64,000 nucleotides of DNA from Bythopirellula polymerisocia. Lineage in GTDB: Bacteria > Planctomycetota > Planctomycetia > Pirellulales > Lacipirellulaceae. The stretch is taken from NCBI RefSeq assembly GCF_007860015.1, contig NZ_SJPS01000001.1, positions 248,001 to 312,000 of the forward strand, in the 5' to 3' direction. A program made the position numbers and the translations under genes. Of the stretch, positions 60,942 through 64,000 are shown in pieces. Position 1 is the first letter of the stretch. Each line of letters begins with the position of its first letter. The notes beneath the pieces were generated by a model. It ran no database searches. It saw only the letters and a list, made by a program, of their open reading frames with translations, and was not told where the DNA came from.

Positions 60942-61020
60942 GATTTATCTAGCGGCGGACGAGAAAACCGAGGGACTTAGCGAACTGCCGTTTCTGGCGG
61001 CGGTTGTGCACGCAGACTGC
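60942..61020 (-). repeat. GC-rich hairpin repeat, inverted copy
   Basis: On the minus strand it reads GCGTGCACAACCGCCGCC (exact to 62128-62145) and TCGTCCGCCGCTAGATAAA (exact to 62992-63010). It is a partial member of the repeat family that separates the following genes. Confidence 0.65.
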
Positions 61021-61159
61021 TCATATGTGTGCGTCAAGGTGTAGTCACTTCGATTACGCTTTTCACTGACGCGAACTCGCTGAGGCGTCGGCCGAGGCGA
61101 GACACCTCCAGCAGTTCGCCAAAGTCCTAAACCGCCGCGGCTGATGCATCCTCAGCAGG

Positions 61160-61210
61160 TTTGGAAGGACCGTTCCTCACAGCGGTCAGATTCCCAGCCG
61201 TTAGTTAATA
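61160..61210 (+). repeat. Degenerate copy of the GC-rich repeat
   Basis: CAGCAGGTTTGG, then CAGCGGTCAGATTCCC and AGCC resemble the second half of the copies at 62177 and 63031, with an internal deletion. It ends about 120 bases before the next gene. Confidence 0.45.
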
Positions 61211-61331
61211 GAAACACTCAAAATAGACTACTGGGCGATCTTAATTGCGTGATTGGGGGATTTGGAGGATAACAGAGATGTGCTTGTTCTTGACTCTATC
61301 CTGAATTGTGAGCAATGGGGGGTACAATAAT

Positions 61332-62051
61332 ATGACTCAGAGAATTGAGCTACTCGTAAGCGTTGCGATTGTGCTCGTACTAGCCAGTTCTGCGATAGGT
61401 GGAACTGCTTGGAATGTCGATTTCCAGGGCGATAGAGACCACCTCAGACTATTTGGCCAAACCAACCCCGTTGACCATACAGAACTTGGCATCTTTTGGA
61501 ACACGTTTGAAGTTCAGGCATTCAATTCGACGACCAACAGTGAATTCGAATCGAATACTTCGATGACACTTCTAGATGCCTTTGGAAACGACGAGGGTGT
61601 AGCTCTGGCATTTTCTGGAGACCTCGTTGGGTGGGCCGGTTCATCCGGGGCCGACTCGCTTGTTGGTGATTACCTGATTCTTGCTTCATTTGCCGGTATC
61701 GACACGAGTTCTGTTTCGTGGACAGTATCGGGCCTGGACGCGAATACCGAATACGATCTGACTTTTTACGCACATAGCACGGGAGGCACGGGGAGCCCTG
61801 TCCGAGGCATAGACTATGCGATGAACGGAGGAGTGTCCTTCACACAAACGAATGCCGACGCTCCAGTCACGGTACGAGTGCTGACAGAGGTTAATGGAAA
61901 AATTTTTGGGACCGCAATGAATATGCTGGAACCAGACGCGGAAGGAAACTGGGCAGGGTTGCAGATTGAGCGAGTCCCCGAACCCTCCACCCTTGCCCTA
62001 GCAACCCTCACTCTCCTCGGCATGAGTTACTGTAGCCGCAAACACACATAG
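61332..62051 (+). CDS. PEP-CTERM sorting domain protein
   Basis: The protein has 239 residues. It has a signal peptide (LLVSVAIVLVLASSAIGGTA), a Thr/Ser/Gly-rich beta domain (with SWTVSGLDANTEYDLTFYAH, typical of exported PEP-CTERM proteins), and the C-terminal anchor VPEPSTLALATLTLLGMSYC followed by SRKHT. ATG 61332 with GGGGGG upstream is preferred to the reading from 61308. It is the first of four plus-strand genes separated by related repeats. Confidence 0.8.
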   Translation: MTQRIELLVSVAIVLVLASSAIGGTAWNVDFQGDRDHLRLFGQTNPVDHTELGIFWNTFEVQAFNSTTNSEFESNTSMTLLDAFGNDEGVALAFSGDLVGWAGSSGADSLVGDYLILASFAGIDTSSVSWTVSGLDANTEYDLTFYAHSTGGTGSPVRGIDYAMNGGVSFTQTNADAPVTVRVLTEVNGKIFGTAMNMLEPDAEGNWAGLQIERVPEPSTLALATLTLLGMSYCSRKHT

Positions 62052-62123
62052 ACTAAATCACAGTTACTCCGCTTACAAAAGGGATGGGGCCGTTAAAAAG
62101 TCTGTGGCTAACTCGCAGTTTCC

Positions 62124-62240
62124 TGCGGCGTGCACAACCGCCGCCGCTTCAAATGGCAGCCCCGTCCAAGTACAGCGGTTTGGCACGCCGCCGCGTCCTG
62201 GACTTTGCCGTATCTGGCGGCGGGCAGATTCACGCCACAC
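62124..62240 (+). repeat. GC-rich hairpin repeat, copy A
   Basis: The left arm GCGGCGTGCACAACCGC (62125-62141) pairs with GCGGTTTGGCACGCCGC (62175-62191) through 15 of 17 positions, enclosing a 33-base loop. A further block (GTCCTGGACTTTGCCGTATC, then TGGCGGCGG) follows. From 62177, 52 bases match copy B with about two changes. Confidence 0.8.
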
Positions 62241-62436
62241 TCAAAGTGTCGTGTCTAACTGTGGACGAAACGGCTCAATAGTGAGGATGACCGGCGTGAC
62301 TTATTGCTAAAGGTCTCATCGTATCGGACGATGTATCCTGCAAATTTGGTGCACATGCTGTTACAATGGACGGCGTTCTGAAACTAGAGCGTTCCCAGAC
62401 CGGACCCGAATTGGAAATCCCGGATTGAGAGGCCGA

Positions 62437-62841
62437 ATGCGTGTAATCGCAGCCATTCATGTCGCTGTGGCACTTGGTCTGGTAGTAGCGATCGGTGGTC
62501 TATGGAATTGGGGCGATCCGTCGGAGGCCATTTGCTGGGGTTTCCCAACGATTCTGCTGCTCACAATGGCCTGGGGTCTGTGGAGACGTCAGGCTTGGGC
62601 TCTTGATGTTGTATCGATCGCTTACCGACCAATGTTTGACGTAGGAATTGTACCCTTACTTTTATGTCTCTCATACTATTTTCTAGTTCCGGCTAGGGGG
62701 ATCGCAGTCTTGCACGTTTTCGCGGCTTTAGGGATTCTTCTTCTGTTCCCAGCCGTACTCGTTACGGGCTCGACAGTTTGGTTCTTGAAACGGCGAACGT
62801 CCAGTGAACAGAAGAAGGGACAGGACGATTTGATGGAGTAG
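62437..62841 (+). CDS. Small membrane protein of unknown function
   Basis: The protein has 134 residues with four hydrophobic segments: VIAAIHVAVALGLVVAIGGL; ICWGFPTILLLTMAWGLW; VGIVPLLLCLSYYFL; VLHVFAALGILLLFPAVLV. It ends with a charged tail (KRRTSSEQKKGQDDLME). ATG 62437 has GAGAGG upstream. No family is recognised. It lies between two copies of the GC-rich repeat. Confidence 0.7.
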   Translation: MRVIAAIHVAVALGLVVAIGGLWNWGDPSEAICWGFPTILLLTMAWGLWRRQAWALDVVSIAYRPMFDVGIVPLLLCLSYYFLVPARGIAVLHVFAALGILLLFPAVLVTGSTVWFLKRRTSSEQKKGQDDLME

Positions 62842-63384
62842 GGCGAAGAAAGCAGCTATAATCTTCGTTGAAGGCAGCCTTGGTCTAGGTGAACTTTTCT
62901 CGGTGAAGCTCTCGAAACTAATATCGCCATCATAAAGCGGCGTGAAAAAAATCTGGGCTATAACAGCTTGCTGCTAAGTTCAACGCCATTATCGTCCGCC
63001 GCTAGATAAAGCACCTTGGCTAAGTTCCGAGGTTTGGCACGCCGCCGCGTCCTGGCCTTTGCCGTATCTGGCGGCGGTCAGGTTCCCCGCCGCACTTTGA
63101 CTGTGTACGTAAAATGCATTCGTTAAGCATCACAGATTCGGCTCATCGGAGCCGAACAAGGGGCAACGGCCAAGAACAGCCTTGAAAATTGTTGCAATTT
63201 AAAGGCTCTGGGAGGAGAAATGTGAGAATGGGGTGTGAATTAACCCAATACAGGTTCAGATTAGAACCAAATGGCATATCTGATATAATGCGTAAGGGCA
63301 CAAGGACGGCAGATTCTGGGCCGTGAGTGCCAGACCACATGGCGTCGAGAGACTTCGTTTCCTTCATTTAGAGGAGTGAGTCCG
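62842..63384. other. Intergenic region holding repeat copy B
   Basis: These 543 bases hold no gene. They contain repeat copy B (62990-63100) and, at 63371, GAGGAG, the ribosome binding site of the next gene. Confidence 0.5.
62990..63100 (+). repeat. GC-rich hairpin repeat, copy B
   Basis: TCGTCCGCCGCTAGATAAA, then a variable loop, then AGTTCCGAGGTTTGGCACGC and a block matching copy A. The left arm found in copies A and C is decayed here. The loop between CCGCCGCT and GTTCCG is variable among copies. Confidence 0.75.
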
Positions 63385-63672
63385 ATGTGGAAAGTCGTGG
63401 CAACCTTAGCTTCAATGGTAGTCTGCGGAGCTGTAACTCTGTTTGTGACGGCCCTCGTTCTGATGGAACTAGGCTCACAACATCATAATAACAAGGACTA
63501 CTACGGTAGCCATCCAGCGTTGGTCTTGGGACCCGCGGTCCTGGGCTTCCTAGTCCCGTGGGCATTGGTGTGGTTGCTCGACAAGTTCGTAAACCAAGAA
63601 GCATGGAAAGTCGGACTTCTGGTCTTCGTGTCGCTGGTGCTATGTTTAGCGATAAGAGTATCGCTGGGTTAA
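63385..63672 (+). CDS. Small membrane protein of unknown function
   Basis: The protein has 95 residues with three hydrophobic segments: VATLASMVVCGAVTLFVTAL; LVLGPAVLGFLVPWALVWLL; VGLLVFVSLVLCLAIRVSL. A polar loop (GSQHHNNKDYYGSHP) lies between the first two. ATG 63385 has GAGGAG 8 bases upstream; a GTG three codons earlier overlaps that site. No family is recognised. It is followed 34 bases later by repeat copy C. Confidence 0.68.
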   Translation: MWKVVATLASMVVCGAVTLFVTALVLMELGSQHHNNKDYYGSHPALVLGPAVLGFLVPWALVWLLDKFVNQEAWKVGLLVFVSLVLCLAIRVSLG

Positions 63673-63705
63673 GTTGCTGTGGAGACATACAGTCTACTGA
63701 CTCTC

Positions 63706-63780
63706 TTGCGGCGGCGTGCACAGCCGCTGAAGAAAACTGTGTTCCAACTAGTTCCGCGGTTTGGCACGCCGACGCTGGAT
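63706..63780 (+). repeat. GC-rich hairpin repeat, copy C
   Basis: GCGGCGTGCACAGCCGC pairs with GCGGTTTGGCACGCCG as in copy A. The intervening AGTTCCGCGGTTTGGCACGC is shared. The downstream block of copies A and B is missing. Confidence 0.72.
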
Positions 63781-63934
63781 AAGTGCTGGCCCCTTTATTT
63801 GGAGTAGGTACAATCTAGTGAGGTGACTGGTCATCCACACTCACTCGGCGAACGCTGGGAGGGCTTTTCGTTGGTTTCGTGCCGTCCACTTCTGCAGACG
63901 CTCACGATTAGCATTTTTCACGAGAGGTAAGTAA

Positions 63935-64000
63935 ATGAAATCCGGCTTAATCCTTGGTCTGGCCACCGCCGTTCCGGCATTTCTTGTTCTCTTGATTCCT
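63935..64000 (+). CDS. N-terminus of an exported or membrane protein (cut by window edge)
   Basis: Twenty-two codons are visible: MKSGLILGLATAVPAFLVLL, then IP. This is a hydrophobic leader, either a signal peptide or a first membrane helix. GAGAGG lies 9 bases upstream of the ATG. It is the fourth gene in the repeat-separated series. Nothing more can be said. Confidence 0.6.
   Translation, partial: MKSGLILGLATAVPAFLVLLIP

Larger units (their letters stand above)
59196..61331. other. Two-kilobase region without a credible gene, rich in dispersed repeats
   Basis: No frame here has coding character. The stretch holds the inverted second copy of the repeat at 3251, two hairpins (59542-59611, 59856-59888), a half copy of the nested palindrome near 60089, a three-unit 10-bp tandem repeat (60224-60253), an AGCTAA-type inverted repeat (60505-60600) and the first pieces of the GC-rich repeat family (60942-61020 and 61160-61210). 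Confidence 0.6.

Noticed and set aside
62100-63780. Canonical integron attC sites
   Set aside because: Some GTTRRRY and RYYYAAC matches exist (for example near 62979 and 63124), but a consistent pair at the ends of every copy could not be shown by eye, so only a cassette-like array is claimed.
1-64000. CRISPR array, tRNA, rRNA, transposase or prophage
   Set aside because: None was recognised: no regularly spaced direct repeats, no tRNA-like clover-leaf noticed by eye, and no integrase or structural phage proteins.

Overview
The window reads as a chromosomal segment of a planctomycete, most likely of the order Pirellulales. The evidence is the protein content: two DUF1559 pseudopilin-like proteins with the H-X9-DG C-terminal motif, three PEP-CTERM exported proteins, a surface protein with the planctomycete-type N-terminal leader ending in QLLAA, EF-hand and dockerin-like calcium motifs, and many lineage-restricted hypothetical proteins. 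No rRNA, tRNA, CRISPR array, transposase or phage gene was recognised.

Layout. 0-10.5 kb: the 5' end of a gamma-glutamyltransferase gene, PEP-CTERM and DUF1559 proteins, a His/Tyr-rich secreted protein, a ROK regulator, a VTT-domain membrane protein, an EF-hand protein and a His-rich lipoprotein. 10.7-15.4 kb: a YtrA-type GntR regulator with an ABC ATPase and a very large permease. 15.6-30.5 kb: mostly housekeeping genes (pckG, hemC, comF, an LptF/LptG permease, a cyclophilin, DUF502, an acetyltransferase), a CinA-like/nucleotidyltransferase fusion, and a TPR protein with a CHAT fold that seems to lack its catalytic pair.

30.6-47.0 kb is the core of the window: a type IV pilus / type II secretion-like machine. 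A minus-strand operon runs prepilin, response regulator, histidine kinase, STAS protein, PilB, PilC, PilM, PilN, PilO, a PilP/GspC-like protein and the PilQ secretin. Divergent from it, a plus-strand operon runs HD-GYP phosphodiesterase, three minor pseudopilins and a PilX-like protein. 47-53 kb adds a surface protein, a membrane diguanylate cyclase with two GGDEF domains and a second secretion ATPase fused to a GYF_2 domain. Synthesis and breakdown of c-di-GMP and a phosphorelay-like operon thus sit on both sides of one envelope machine. No prepilin peptidase or clear PilT was found here.

53.0-56.6 kb holds a vWA - PP2C phosphatase - Ser/Thr kinase triad like E. coli YegL/PphC/YegI. 56.8-59.2 kb holds a secreted protein, LpxA and a TPR protein. 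From 59.2 kb to the end the sequence changes: about 2 kb without a gene but with many dispersed hairpin repeats, then four short plus-strand genes, each with its own ribosome binding site and separated from the next by one copy of a related GC-rich hairpin repeat. This resembles a gene-cassette array, although canonical attC core sites could not be confirmed.
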